Assembly (NCBI GenBank): GCA_903882725.1
Contig: CAIRYF010000198.1
Location: 1-15,370 of the forward strand
Origin: an uncultured Simplicispira sp.
GTDB taxonomy: Bacteria > Pseudomonadota > Gammaproteobacteria > Burkholderiales > Burkholderiaceae_C
Length of the DNA: 15,370 nucleotides
Direction of reading: 5' to 3'
The notes below the pieces were generated by a model that worked only from the letters and a program-made list of their open reading frames with translations, searched no databases and was not told the origin of the DNA. The translations under genes and the position numbers were made by a program. This document shows, piece by piece, positions 1 through 6,910 of the stretch. Within the stretch, counting starts at the first letter, position 1. Each line of letters begins with the position of its first letter.

Positions 1-221
1 GCCCGTTCTCTCTCTGAAAAGCTGCTGTTCCGAAAAAACAACATTCTATGCTGAGAGCCCTCAAAAAGGCAGTACACGGCAAAAGCCAGTGCTCCGGGGC
101 GGAGTCGGCGAAGTTTAATCCAAATGCCATGACACGGGCTTGGTTTGCTGTAGCACCGAGGCATCTTGTCGTACAGATTGTGGTTTTTGCGCACAGTCCA
201 TAGAACAACATTTTTCATCCC
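1..221. other. non-coding leader upstream of acyltransferase gene
   Basis: No convincing gene is seen on either strand. A short perfect hairpin (CTCCG-GGG-CGGAG, 92-104) has no T-run and is not called a terminator. A weak sigma-70-like pair can be drawn: TTGTGG at 178-183, a 17-nt spacer, then TAGAAC at 201-206. It would start transcription about 9 nt before the acyltransferase ATG. Match to consensus is only 3/6 and 4/6, so this is a suggestion only. Confidence 0.4.
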
Positions 222-1274
222 ATGCCCAATCGCTTCGACCTGATAAGGCTTGCCGCCGCACTGGCCGTGCTGTTTGCGCACGGCGATTTTTTATACCGCT
301 TGCACCTACCAGTGCCGTTTGTTGGGCACAGCTTGGGTTCGCTGGCGGTGTACGTGTTTTTCTTTGTCAGCGGCTATCTGGTCTGCCAAAGCTGGCGGCG
401 TGAACCTGCACTTGGGGCGTTTTGGGTCAAGCGGCTGGCACGGGTGTTTCCGGGGCTGGTGGTGGCGGTGGTGTTTTCGGTGTTTGTGCTGGGCTGGGCG
501 GTGACGACGCTGTCGTCGGCTGCTTATTGGCAAGCGCCGGGGACGTGGCTCAATTTGCTCAACAACGCCGCCGGCTTGGCCACGGTGCAGACTTTGCCGG
601 GGGTGTTTGAGTCCAATCCGTTTGCGCGCGCGGTGAATGGTTCGCTGTGGACGATTCGCTACGAGCTGGCCATGTACGCCGTGTTGTCGGCGCTGTCGTT
701 GGTTTTGCGCGGGCGCCGCTGGGTGTATCCGGCGACGGCTTTGGTGCTGGTCGGTTTGTGGCCGTTGGCACGCTGGGCGGGCTGGGACGCAGCGCTGGAA
801 GCTGCCGACGGGCCACTGGCTGAAGTGTTTCGCTGGGGCGATTTTTGCGGCTTTGGTGTGCCGTTTTTTGCCGGCAGCACCTTGGCCGCTTACACCGTGC
901 GGCCACGGCGCTGGATGGCGGCAGCGGCGTTGTTGGCACTGGCGGGCGCGCTGCTTTTGGATTCGGCGCTGCTGCGCCAACTGGCGGTGTGGGTGTTGAT
1001 GGTGTGCGGCACATTTTATCTGGCGCACGCCGGGCTGGCAGCCAATCCAGCCAGCGCACACCGTGGCGGCATCGACTTGTCTTACGGCGTATATATCTAC
1101 GCCTTTCCGGTTCAGCAAGCGATGACGGCGCTGTGCTTGGCGCAGGGCTGGTCGTTGGCGGTGTGCTTGTTGTTGTCGCTGGCAGTGGTGCTGCTGCTGG
1201 CGGCGCTGTCGTGGTTTGGCGTGGAGCAGCCCTGTATGCGCGCCGCCCAGCGCTGGCTGCGCAGCCGCTCTTGA
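222..1274 (+). CDS. acyltransferase-3 family integral membrane protein (OafA/YrhL-like)
   Basis: This predicted inner-membrane acyltransferase of 350 residues belongs to the acyltransferase-3 family, which transfers acyl groups (often acetyl) to surface polysaccharides or lipid-linked sugars. The N-terminus has the family signature: D6 and R9 precede the likely catalytic His20 in LFAHG. Next come FFVSGYLV (about residues 46-55) and the basic stretch KRLARVFP. NGSLWTIRYELAMY lies near residue 138, and SYGVYIYAFPVQQ near the end is followed by a final VEQP motif. About ten hydrophobic segments span the chain, and the length is normal for a stand-alone member. The ATG at 222 is the first start after an in-frame TAG at 201; no clear Shine-Dalgarno is visible. 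A nested hairpin lies 13 bp beyond the stop. Nearby glycosyltransferase genes suggest a polysaccharide substrate, but the acceptor cannot be read from sequence. Confidence 0.9.
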   Translation: MPNRFDLIRLAAALAVLFAHGDFLYRLHLPVPFVGHSLGSLAVYVFFFVSGYLVCQSWRREPALGAFWVKRLARVFPGLVVAVVFSVFVLGWAVTTLSSAAYWQAPGTWLNLLNNAAGLATVQTLPGVFESNPFARAVNGSLWTIRYELAMYAVLSALSLVLRGRRWVYPATALVLVGLWPLARWAGWDAALEAADGPLAEVFRWGDFCGFGVPFFAGSTLAAYTVRPRRWMAAAALLALAGALLLDSALLRQLAVWVLMVCGTFYLAHAGLAANPASAHRGGIDLSYGVYIYAFPVQQAMTALCLAQGWSLAVCLLLSLAVVLLLAALSWFGVEQPCMRAAQRWLRSRS

Positions 1275-1287
1275 AAACGCAGAGATT

Positions 1288-1380
1288 AAAAAGTGAGCTG
1301 CAACCGCACGTATTTAAAGGCTTTCAAGGTTAAAACACCTTGGAATTGTTTGTTTACGTGCGGTATCAGCTCACTTTTTT
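1288..1380. repeat. nested palindromic element, probable bidirectional terminator or REP/MITE-like unit
   Basis: Two 25-nt arms, 1288-1312 and 1355-1379, are inverted copies matching at 23 of 25 positions. The outer ends are A5 and T5/T6 runs, so transcripts from either side would end in a stem followed by U residues. Inside is a second perfect stem, CAAGGT (1325-1330) with ACCTTG (1337-1342) around a 6-nt loop, extendable by G-U pairs. The element sits between the acyltransferase stop and the toxin operator. It could terminate the acyltransferase transcript and insulate the toxin gene. Its size, nested symmetry and clean boundaries also fit a dispersed palindromic repeat or a non-autonomous mobile element. 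No second copy was noticed in the window, and no convincing target-site duplication flanks it. Confidence 0.8.
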
Positions 1381-1432
1381 GATAGCGACACTGCACACTT
1401 ATCAACCAGCTCCAGGGTGCCATCGCATTATT

Positions 1433-1453
1433 CATACTTCATTGAAGTATGAT
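1433..1453 (+). promoter_or_regulatory. operator palindrome and candidate -10 box of the toxin-antitoxin operon
   Basis: A perfect 9-bp inverted repeat, CATACTTCA (1433-1441) and TGAAGTATG (1443-1451), is separated by one base and ends 8 nt before the toxin ATG. It overlaps TATGAT (1448-1453), a near-consensus -10 box. If that box is used, transcription would begin at about the A of the toxin ATG at 1460, giving a leaderless message. This fits the absence of a Shine-Dalgarno there. No good -35 box is seen. Antitoxins of this HTH type usually bind such palindromes to repress their own operon; binding here is inferred. Confidence 0.75.
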
Positions 1454-1459
1454 TGTTCC

Positions 1460-1789
1460 ATGCTCACAGTCGTCGAAACGCCTCTCTTTCAGCGCACATG
1501 GCCTCACTACTGGACGGAAGAAGAGCGCGGCGAGTTCTGTGCATACATAGCGCAGAACCACGAGGCGGGGGATGTGGTCGCGCAATCTGGCGGGGTTCGC
1601 AAAATCCGCTGGACACGCGCCGGCTCTGGCAAATCTGGTGGTGTACGGGTGATTTATTTCGCGCGCACCGAGGCCGGAGAGGTCGTTTTATTGATCATGT
1701 ACGCCAAGAGCAAGCTAGACGCGCTCAAAGCATCTACCTTGAAGGAGTTACGCAATGCGGTCGAAAAAAGTCTCCAAGCCGATGACTGA
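1460..1789 (+). CDS. higB: RelE/HigB-family toxin of type II toxin-antitoxin system
   Basis: This 109-residue protein resembles the HigB/RelE mRNA-interferase toxins, ribosome-dependent endoribonucleases held inactive by their antitoxin. The family pattern is visible in order: an N-terminal helical part with EAGDVV, the core strand GGVRKIRW, then GKSGGVRVIYF, and the C-terminal strand VVLLIMYAKS followed by a final helix. The ATG at 1460 fits the usual N-terminus and lies just after the operator palindrome. The reading frame stays open upstream to a TTG at 1340, but that would put part of the coding region inside the operator and hairpin element, so it was rejected. The 3' end overlaps the antitoxin gene by 35 nt in another frame, as is common in higBA pairs. 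No start-codon Shine-Dalgarno is seen. The exact subfamily is inferred by resemblance. Confidence 0.88.
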   Translation: MLTVVETPLFQRTWPHYWTEEERGEFCAYIAQNHEAGDVVAQSGGVRKIRWTRAGSGKSGGVRVIYFARTEAGEVVLLIMYAKSKLDALKASTLKELRNAVEKSLQADD

Positions 1790-2096
1790 TGCCGAACTGG
1801 TGGATTGGGAAGCAAGCCGCGACCTAGAGGCCGAGTTGATCGCATCTGCGCGCCAAATGGCGGCAGGAAAAACCTCTGTCGTTTACTCCCCGGTCATTGC
1901 TGCTCGCAAGGGCTCGGGCCTATCGCAGTCGCAATTTGCAGCCTTGCTTGGCGTTTCTATCAGGACGCTCCAAGGTTGGGAGCAAGGGCGTCGCCAGCCC
2001 ACCGGAGCGGCAAAGGCGCTGATTGCCATCGCTCAAAAAAGCCCGCAGGTTCTTGTCGATTTGGCGAATGACGAGCGGTTCAAGCTGGCAGTTTGA
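1755..2096 (+). CDS. higA: HTH (XRE/HigA/NadS-like) antitoxin
   Basis: This 113-residue DNA-binding antitoxin would neutralise the preceding toxin and repress the operon. The N-terminal half (about residues 1-45) is helical and charged, likely toxin-binding. The C-terminal half carries an XRE-type helix-turn-helix, with KGSGLSQSQ leading into QFAALLGVSIRTLQGWEQG and then RRQPTGAAKALI. The start at 1755 has a strong Shine-Dalgarno, AAGGAG at 1742-1747, spaced 7 nt and lying inside the toxin gene. The antitoxin therefore has its own ribosome entry, whereas the toxin has none visible. That asymmetry could favour antitoxin excess. The next in-frame ATG (residue 10) lacks a ribosome site. The gene ends 33 bp from the convergent end of the large glycosyltransferase gene. 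Confidence 0.9.
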   Translation: MRSKKVSKPMTDAELVDWEASRDLEAELIASARQMAAGKTSVVYSPVIAARKGSGLSQSQFAALLGVSIRTLQGWEQGRRQPTGAAKALIAIAQKSPQVLVDLANDERFKLAV

Positions 2097-2129
2097 GCAA
2101 GTTTTACGACACGGCGCGCGAACGCGTGT

Positions 2130-5100
2130 TTAAGCACTCAGCCAGTTTTTAACCCGCGTTTGCCAGTGTTGCGGGATGCGCTGGGCCACGCCGCGCAGCA
2201 ATGGCAGTGAGCGCAGGCGTACTACGGTGCTCAGCAGCAGCGACTTGGTGCCGATGGCGCTGGGGGCTGTGGCTTGGTGCGCGCTCAGAAAAGCCAGTGC
2301 CAACGGCGTGGCGGCTTCGGTGCTGACGGCTGGCAGTGGGGTCACGTAGTCGCTGCGGTAGCTCCAGCTCTCAGAGGCGGCGTCTGCTGCGCTGCGGATA
2401 GTGTCCGGCACCGGTATCAGCGCCGGTGCTTGTCCGGTGCTGAAGTGGGTGTCGCGCAGGCTGACCAAGGTGTCCAGCCATTCTTTGGGGGATGCGTCCC
2501 AGCGGTGTATCCAGCTCCACGGGCGTTCGGCCAAGCGTTCGGCAAAGGCACCCAAGTCGGGAGCCAGCACGGGCAGGCCAATTTGCAGGCAGGCGCTGAG
2601 GGTGTAGCTGTAGGTTTCGGGCCATTGCGCCGGAAACCAAGCCAAGTCGGGCTGCAGCCATTGCAGCAGGCGCGCTAGGTCGGCCTCTTCATAAGCGCCG
2701 TGTACCGTCAGCTGGGCGCGGGGCTGGGTTTGCAGGTGGCGGTAGCCGTAGCCCAGCAAATGAAATTCGACCGCTGCGCCGCACCGCGCCGCTTCTTGCG
2801 CCACGGCTTCAAGTAAGTCTGCGCCTTTGATGGCGCTCAGTGCGCCCAGCACCACTACTTTAAGCGCGCCGCTGTGGGGCTGCGGCGCGGGGGTTGGCAA
2901 GCTGCCGTGCAGGGCGGGGTGCTCGGCCAAGTAGGCGCTCATGTCGGTGTGCGCCACCACGCGCACGCGCGCGCTGGGGGCAAAAGCGGCAATGCGCTGG
3001 GCGGTGTCGTGGCTGGGGGCCAGCACTTGGCGCGCGCCGGTCAAAAAGCGCTGGTTGCGCTGGCGCCAGTCGGCCACGGTGCCGCCGCCGCTGGGTGCTG
3101 CGTCCTGTGGCTGGCAGCAGCCGCATTGTCCGGGTGCGGGCTCGATGGCGTAGCGGTTGTCGTTGCCCGTCAGCGAGATGTGGGTGCAATAGCTGTAAAA
3201 GTCGTGCGCGGTGAAGTCGTAGGTCAAGCCCAGTTGCTGCGGCAACTCCAACACCAGCGGGCTGTGGCCTAGCAGATGGTGGTAGTGCAGGTGGCGCACA
3301 CCGATGTGGCGCAGTGCGTGCAGCAGGTCTTGGTATTGGTCGGCCAAGCGAAACACCAGTTCAAAGCCTTCTTGTGCGCCCGCCATACGCAGGCTGACGC
3401 TGTAGCCAGGGGCAGGTGTCAGGGTCAGCATACTGGCGTGTGCGTGCAGGTGCTGCGCCAGTTCTTGGATATGGCGCCGGGTGCCACCGGCGCGGTCGTG
3501 CAGCACGGCCAGCACCACTGGCAGGTGGGCCTGGGCGATGCGCGCCAAGTCCAGTGCCAGCCGGTAGGGCCGAGCTGGATCGGCCTGCACAAAGGCCATC
3601 ACATCGCGCTCGTACAGTGGGTGCAGGCGGCGCAGGGTTTCCATGGCAGCTTTTTCGCGCGGGCTTTTGCTGTCGCCAAAGCTGACGCCGCCGGTGTGCA
3701 ATACAAAGGTGTCGAGCAGGTGCAGGTTGCGCCAGCCCGCTTGGTGGGCGCGTTGGCAAAAATCGTTTTCTTCGCCGTAGCCCTTGCCAAAGTTGGCGGT
3801 GTCAAACAGGCCTACTTGTGCCAAGCAGTCGCGCCGGATGTACATACAAAAACCGACGCCAGTCGGTACATCCACGGCAGCTGCGGGGTTGGTTTGCGCG
3901 CACAGGGCATCGAGTTGGGCGCTGTTGTAGCCAGCGGGCAGTGCGTTGTCCTTGCAAAACTGGGGGTAGCTGCAAATGGTGGCGTTGTTGGACAGCGGCG
4001 TGACTGAGGCGATGCGGCTGTCGCTGTAGGCTGCGCGGTGGATGCGGTCGAGCCAGTTGTTGGCGACTTGGGTGTCGCTGTTGAGCAGCAGCACGTCGTT
4101 GCTGCCAGACAGCGCCATGCCCCGGTTGACGGTGCCGACAAAGCCGAGGTTGTCGGGGTTCTCTAGTAAGGTGATGCGGCTGTCTTGCGCAGCGCGCGTG
4201 CGCAGCCACTCGGTGATCTCGGGCTCGGGGCTGGCATCGTTGATGGCAATCAGTCGGTAAGGCGTGGCGCAGGCGCTGGCCAGCACCGAGTTGATGCACA
4301 GCTGGGTATCAGCCAAGCCCCGGTAAATGGGCACGATGATGTCCACCGGGTGCGGTGTGGGGGCAATGGGTGTGGGCACAGCGGTGGTGTGGGTGGCAGT
4401 ATTTTGGTGGTGTGTGCCCCGACCCAGCAGGCGGTCGATAGCCATTTTGGTGTGTACGAGGGGGCGGGTGGCGCGAAACACGGTCGAGGCTTCGATGGTG
4501 CGCAAATGCTGCGCCAGTTGGTCAAATTCGCGCTGCAGTTGCGCTGTGCTGCGCTGCAACTCGGCACGCTGGCGCGTCAGGGTGGTCGTGCTTTCTTCTA
4601 GTGCGGTATTGCGGTGTTGTGCGGTATGCAGCAGGGTTTGCGTGCGTTGCAGCTGGTGTTGCAACTGGTGTTGCAGCTGTCCCTGCGTTTGTTGCAGTTG
4701 TTTTTGCGCTTGCTGCAACTGTTCTTGCGTCTGTTGCAATTGCGTTTGCGTGTTGCGCGCGCTGTTTTTCATGTTTGCAATGCGCTGTTGCAGCGGGTAC
4801 ACGGTGCTGGACAAGGCCAAGTAGTCCGCCGACATGGGCCAGCCGAGTTCAATCTCTAAGCTGGCACCGTGCTGGGTGCTGTAGCTCAGGGTGTTGGGCG
4901 CTATCGGCAGTTCAAACCACGGATCGTCGCCGGTAAGTAGCAGCAAGGTGGCATCGGACAGAGCTGCCAAAGGCATTCGCCAAGCGATTTGCTGGTGTGG
5001 TGTGTCTGCCAGCAGTCCGTATGGTTCAACATCAGACGGCCACTGCCAAGCCGGTGCGCCGTCTGGCGTGCGCAGCATAAGGCGATAGAGGTGCAAAAAA

Positions 5101-6035
5101 CCAGGCCGGTCGGCCGGATCTAGGCGCAGACGGGTCAGCGGCGCGTTGTGCGGCGGCAACGTAAAGCGCAGGGTTTGGCGCTCTTTGCCGATGATGCCGG
5201 TGGTGGTCAGCTTGCAGTTTTCGGCGTACTGGCCGGGGTATTGACTGGCATATTGGTCGGCGTAGCCCAAATACAGCTGTGCTGTGAAGCGCGCTTGGGC
5301 CGGTGTCGCCAAGGTGGGCGCGGGCAGGGCGGCTTGTATGTCGGCGACAGGGCGCGCAACGGTGATGAACTGGTAGGTCAGCGCGTCGGGCGCGCCCAGC
5401 AGGTGGCGCGCGGCAGCGGGCGGTAGGCTGTCAAAGGCGACTTCAAATTCAGACTCGGGCAGTTCGCGCTGAATGGTGTTGATGGCGTCGATAGCCCAGC
5501 GCTGTTCACCCAAAAAGCGTGTCAATGACTGGCGGGTAAAAAAGCGCAGATGGGTGCGATCGAGCAGACCTTCTTCACGGTAGCGAAACTCGCCTTGCAG
5601 CAGCTCGGCAATCAATCCGCAATAAGCGGCGTTGGGCACCGATATCAGCAGCTGGCCGTCGGGTGTGAGCAGTTCGCGGCAGGCGGCCAGAATGCGCTCG
5701 GGGCGGCTGAGGTGCTCTAGCACGTCGGCGCAGACGATGGCGTTGTAGCGTTGGTCGGCAAAGGCGGCCAGCAAGTCGCAGGTTTCTAGGTTATCGACCA
5801 CCACGTGCTGGTAGTGCGGGCGGGCGTGGGCGGCTTCGGCTTCGTTCAGCGTGACGCCATCGACACTACAGCCTTTGGTGTGCCGCAGATATTGGCCTAG
5901 AGCGCCGCTACCGCAGCCCAAGTCCAGCACGCGCGACTGGGGGGGAATTAAATCTGCCAGCACCGAGAGCGAGGTGCGCTCATCCTCGCTGATGTTGCGC
6001 AGATATACGTGCAGGTCCTCAATTGAATGCGTCAT
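2130..6035 (-). CDS. giant multidomain methyltransferase / GT2 / GT4-like glycosyltransferase
   Basis: This 1301-residue cytoplasmic fusion protein is likely to build and modify a surface glycan. Domain order: (1) a class I SAM-dependent methyltransferase, about residues 15-200, with motif I VLDLGCGSG (36-44) and CADVLEHL near 103; (2) an unassigned mostly beta region, about 245-410; (3) a Gln-rich coiled coil, about 418-510; (4) a GT2 domain from VDIIVPIYRG (about 563) to about 810, with NPDNLGFVGTVNRG, the acidic motif NSDT (Asp654) and GYGEENDFCQRA; (5) a GT4-like GT-B region, about 838-1240, with GGTRRHIQEL, a Cys cluster QCGCC and WPETYSYTLSACLQIGLPV. In that last motif the first Glu of the EX7E signature is present (E1140) but the second position is Ala. 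The start at 6035 is the only ATG near the 5' end; AGGGG directly abuts it. It is divergent from the small GT2 gene. The sugar and acceptor are unknown. Confidence 0.88.
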   Translation of the reverse strand: MTHSIEDLHVYLRNISEDERTSLSVLADLIPPQSRVLDLGCGSGALGQYLRHTKGCSVDGVTLNEAEAAHARPHYQHVVVDNLETCDLLAAFADQRYNAIVCADVLEHLSRPERILAACRELLTPDGQLLISVPNAAYCGLIAELLQGEFRYREEGLLDRTHLRFFTRQSLTRFLGEQRWAIDAINTIQRELPESEFEVAFDSLPPAAARHLLGAPDALTYQFITVARPVADIQAALPAPTLATPAQARFTAQLYLGYADQYASQYPGQYAENCKLTTTGIIGKERQTLRFTLPPHNAPLTRLRLDPADRPGFLHLYRLMLRTPDGAPAWQWPSDVEPYGLLADTPHQQIAWRMPLAALSDATLLLLTGDDPWFELPIAPNTLSYSTQHGASLEIELGWPMSADYLALSSTVYPLQQRIANMKNSARNTQTQLQQTQEQLQQAQKQLQQTQGQLQHQLQHQLQRTQTLLHTAQHRNTALEESTTTLTRQRAELQRSTAQLQREFDQLAQHLRTIEASTVFRATRPLVHTKMAIDRLLGRGTHHQNTATHTTAVPTPIAPTPHPVDIIVPIYRGLADTQLCINSVLASACATPYRLIAINDASPEPEITEWLRTRAAQDSRITLLENPDNLGFVGTVNRGMALSGSNDVLLLNSDTQVANNWLDRIHRAAYSDSRIASVTPLSNNATICSYPQFCKDNALPAGYNSAQLDALCAQTNPAAAVDVPTGVGFCMYIRRDCLAQVGLFDTANFGKGYGEENDFCQRAHQAGWRNLHLLDTFVLHTGGVSFGDSKSPREKAAMETLRRLHPLYERDVMAFVQADPARPYRLALDLARIAQAHLPVVLAVLHDRAGGTRRHIQELAQHLHAHASMLTLTPAPGYSVSLRMAGAQEGFELVFRLADQYQDLLHALRHIGVRHLHYHHLLGHSPLVLELPQQLGLTYDFTAHDFYSYCTHISLTGNDNRYAIEPAPGQCGCCQPQDAAPSGGGTVADWRQRNQRFLTGARQVLAPSHDTAQRIAAFAPSARVRVVAHTDMSAYLAEHPALHGSLPTPAPQPHSGALKVVVLGALSAIKGADLLEAVAQEAARCGAAVEFHLLGYGYRHLQTQPRAQLTVHGAYEEADLARLLQWLQPDLAWFPAQWPETYSYTLSACLQIGLPVLAPDLGAFAERLAERPWSWIHRWDASPKEWLDTLVSLRDTHFSTGQAPALIPVPDTIRSAADAASESWSYRSDYVTPLPAVSTEAATPLALAFLSAHQATAPSAIGTKSLLLSTVVRLRSLPLLRGVAQRIPQHWQTRVKNWLSA
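4663..4746 (-). repeat. tandem 21-bp repeats encoding Gln-rich heptads
   Basis: Within the large glycosyltransferase gene, about four consecutive 21-bp units lie at 4663-4683, 4684-4704, 4705-4725 and 4726-4746. The last three each begin TGCG on the plus strand and share the core TTGCAR or TGCAAC. Each encodes one coiled-coil heptad of the type LQQTQxQ. Because 21 bp is both a whole number of codons and exactly one heptad, gain or loss of a unit would lengthen or shorten the stalk between the methyltransferase and the glycosyltransferases without breaking the frame or the coiled-coil register. Confidence 0.75.
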
Positions 6036-6112
6036 CCCCTGAATTATGACGGCGGGTCTGGGCCGCTAGCGGGTCGTGTAGCTTGGCGCTAGCGGCGACA
6101 ATAGCGCCCTTC
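6036..6112. promoter_or_regulatory. divergent promoter spacer with repeated CGCTAGCG palindromes
   Basis: These 77 bp separate the divergent large and small glycosyltransferase genes and should hold both promoters. The palindrome CGCTAGCG occurs twice, at 6064-6071 (within the 10-bp perfect palindrome CCGCTAGCGG) and at 6087-6094. The two copies are 23 bp apart, close to two helical turns, so a dimeric regulator could bind both on the same face. No convincing -35/-10 pair was recognised on either strand. The regulatory role is inferred. Confidence 0.45.
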
Positions 6113-6910
6113 ATGACATTCTCTGACACATCTTCGGGCGCGGTAGTGGTTTCCGTGGTCAGCCACGGGCACGGCCCGATGGTGCAGCCGTTGCTGTCGG
6201 CTTTGGCCAGCGGGTTGCAAGCCGCTGCCAGCGGGGTGCGCCGGGTGGTGTTGACTTTGAACGTGCCCGAGCCCGATCCACTGCCGCCGCCAGAGGGCTG
6301 GCCGTTTGTGTTGCAAATCATCCGTAACATCCAACCGAGAGGCTTTGGCACCAACCATAACTGCGCATTGGCGGGGGCGGTCGAGCCTTTTGTTTGCGTG
6401 CTGAACCCAGATGTGGTGCTGGCCAGTGGCGATCCTTTCGCCGCGCTGGTGCAGGCAGCGGCAGCGCCGGGCGCGGGTTGTGCTTATCCGCTGCAAGTCG
6501 ATGCGCAAGGGCGCTTGCAAGACAGCGAGCGCGAGTTGCCGACGCCGCAAGCGCTGTGGCACCGTCGGGCGCTGGGGCGGCGCGAGCTGCGGGTCGATTG
6601 GGTAAATGCAGCGTGTCTGGTGCTGCCACAGCCGGTGTGGCAGGCGCTGGGCGGGTTTGACGAGTCTTATTTCATGTATTGCGAAGACGTAGATTTATGT
6701 TTGCGCGTGCGTTTGGCCGGGCTGGCGCTGGTGCGCGCACCAGCGCAGATAGAGCACAGCGGCCAACGCGCCAGCCACCAGCGCTGGGCGCATTTGCGCT
6801 GGCATATCGGCAGTTTGCTGCGCTTGTGGTGCTCGCCGGTGTACCGCCAAGCGCGTCAACTGTGCCGCGAACAGGCGCAGCGCGCTGGGGCGAGGGGTGC
6901 TTCCCAATGA
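6113..6910 (+). CDS. GT2 family glycosyltransferase, rhamnosyltransferase-like
   Basis: This 265-residue single-domain GT-A enzyme probably transfers a sugar from a nucleotide donor to a growing lipid-linked glycan at the cytoplasmic face of the membrane. The fold starts with VVVSVVSHG. It has RGFGTNHNCAL (the GFGxNxN pattern of WbbL-type rhamnosyltransferases) and the nucleotide-binding motif LNPDV (Asp100). Acceptor-site elements follow: WVNAACLVL and GGFDESYFMYCEDVDLCLR with its EDxDLxxR motif. The ATG at 6113 was chosen because the domain begins soon after it; the frame is open to a TTG at 6083, which would add 10 unneeded residues. No clear Shine-Dalgarno is present. The stop codon overlaps the next start as ATGA, so the two genes should be translated together. 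Rhamnose as donor is a family-level guess. Confidence 0.9.
   Translation: MTFSDTSSGAVVVSVVSHGHGPMVQPLLSALASGLQAAASGVRRVVLTLNVPEPDPLPPPEGWPFVLQIIRNIQPRGFGTNHNCALAGAVEPFVCVLNPDVVLASGDPFAALVQAAAAPGAGCAYPLQVDAQGRLQDSERELPTPQALWHRRALGRRELRVDWVNAACLVLPQPVWQALGGFDESYFMYCEDVDLCLRVRLAGLALVRAPAQIEHSGQRASHQRWAHLRWHIGSLLRLWCSPVYRQARQLCREQAQRAGARGASQ

Noticed and set aside
92..104. CTCCG-GGG-CGGAG hairpin as a terminator
   Set aside because: The stem is only 5 bp and no T-run follows on either strand.
306..1118. 270-codon minus-strand open frame opposite the acyltransferase gene
   Set aside because: The composition (many His, Gln, Arg, Pro) is typical of a shadow, no family is recognisable, and the plus-strand acyltransferase has clear motifs.
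1340..1459. Upstream TTG start that would extend the toxin by 40 residues
   Set aside because: The extension runs through the hairpin element and the operator palindrome and does not match the family N-terminus; ATG at 1460 fits.
2105..2133. Possible terminator between the convergent antitoxin and glycosyltransferase genes (ACACG...CGTGT)
   Set aside because: The perfect stem is 5 bp with a large loop and only a short T-run; it is too weak to annotate, although convergent genes would be expected to have one.
3276..4007. 243-codon plus-strand open frame within the large glycosyltransferase gene
   Set aside because: It is antisense to the conserved GT2/GT4 domains, low-complexity, has no ribosome site and no recognisable domain.
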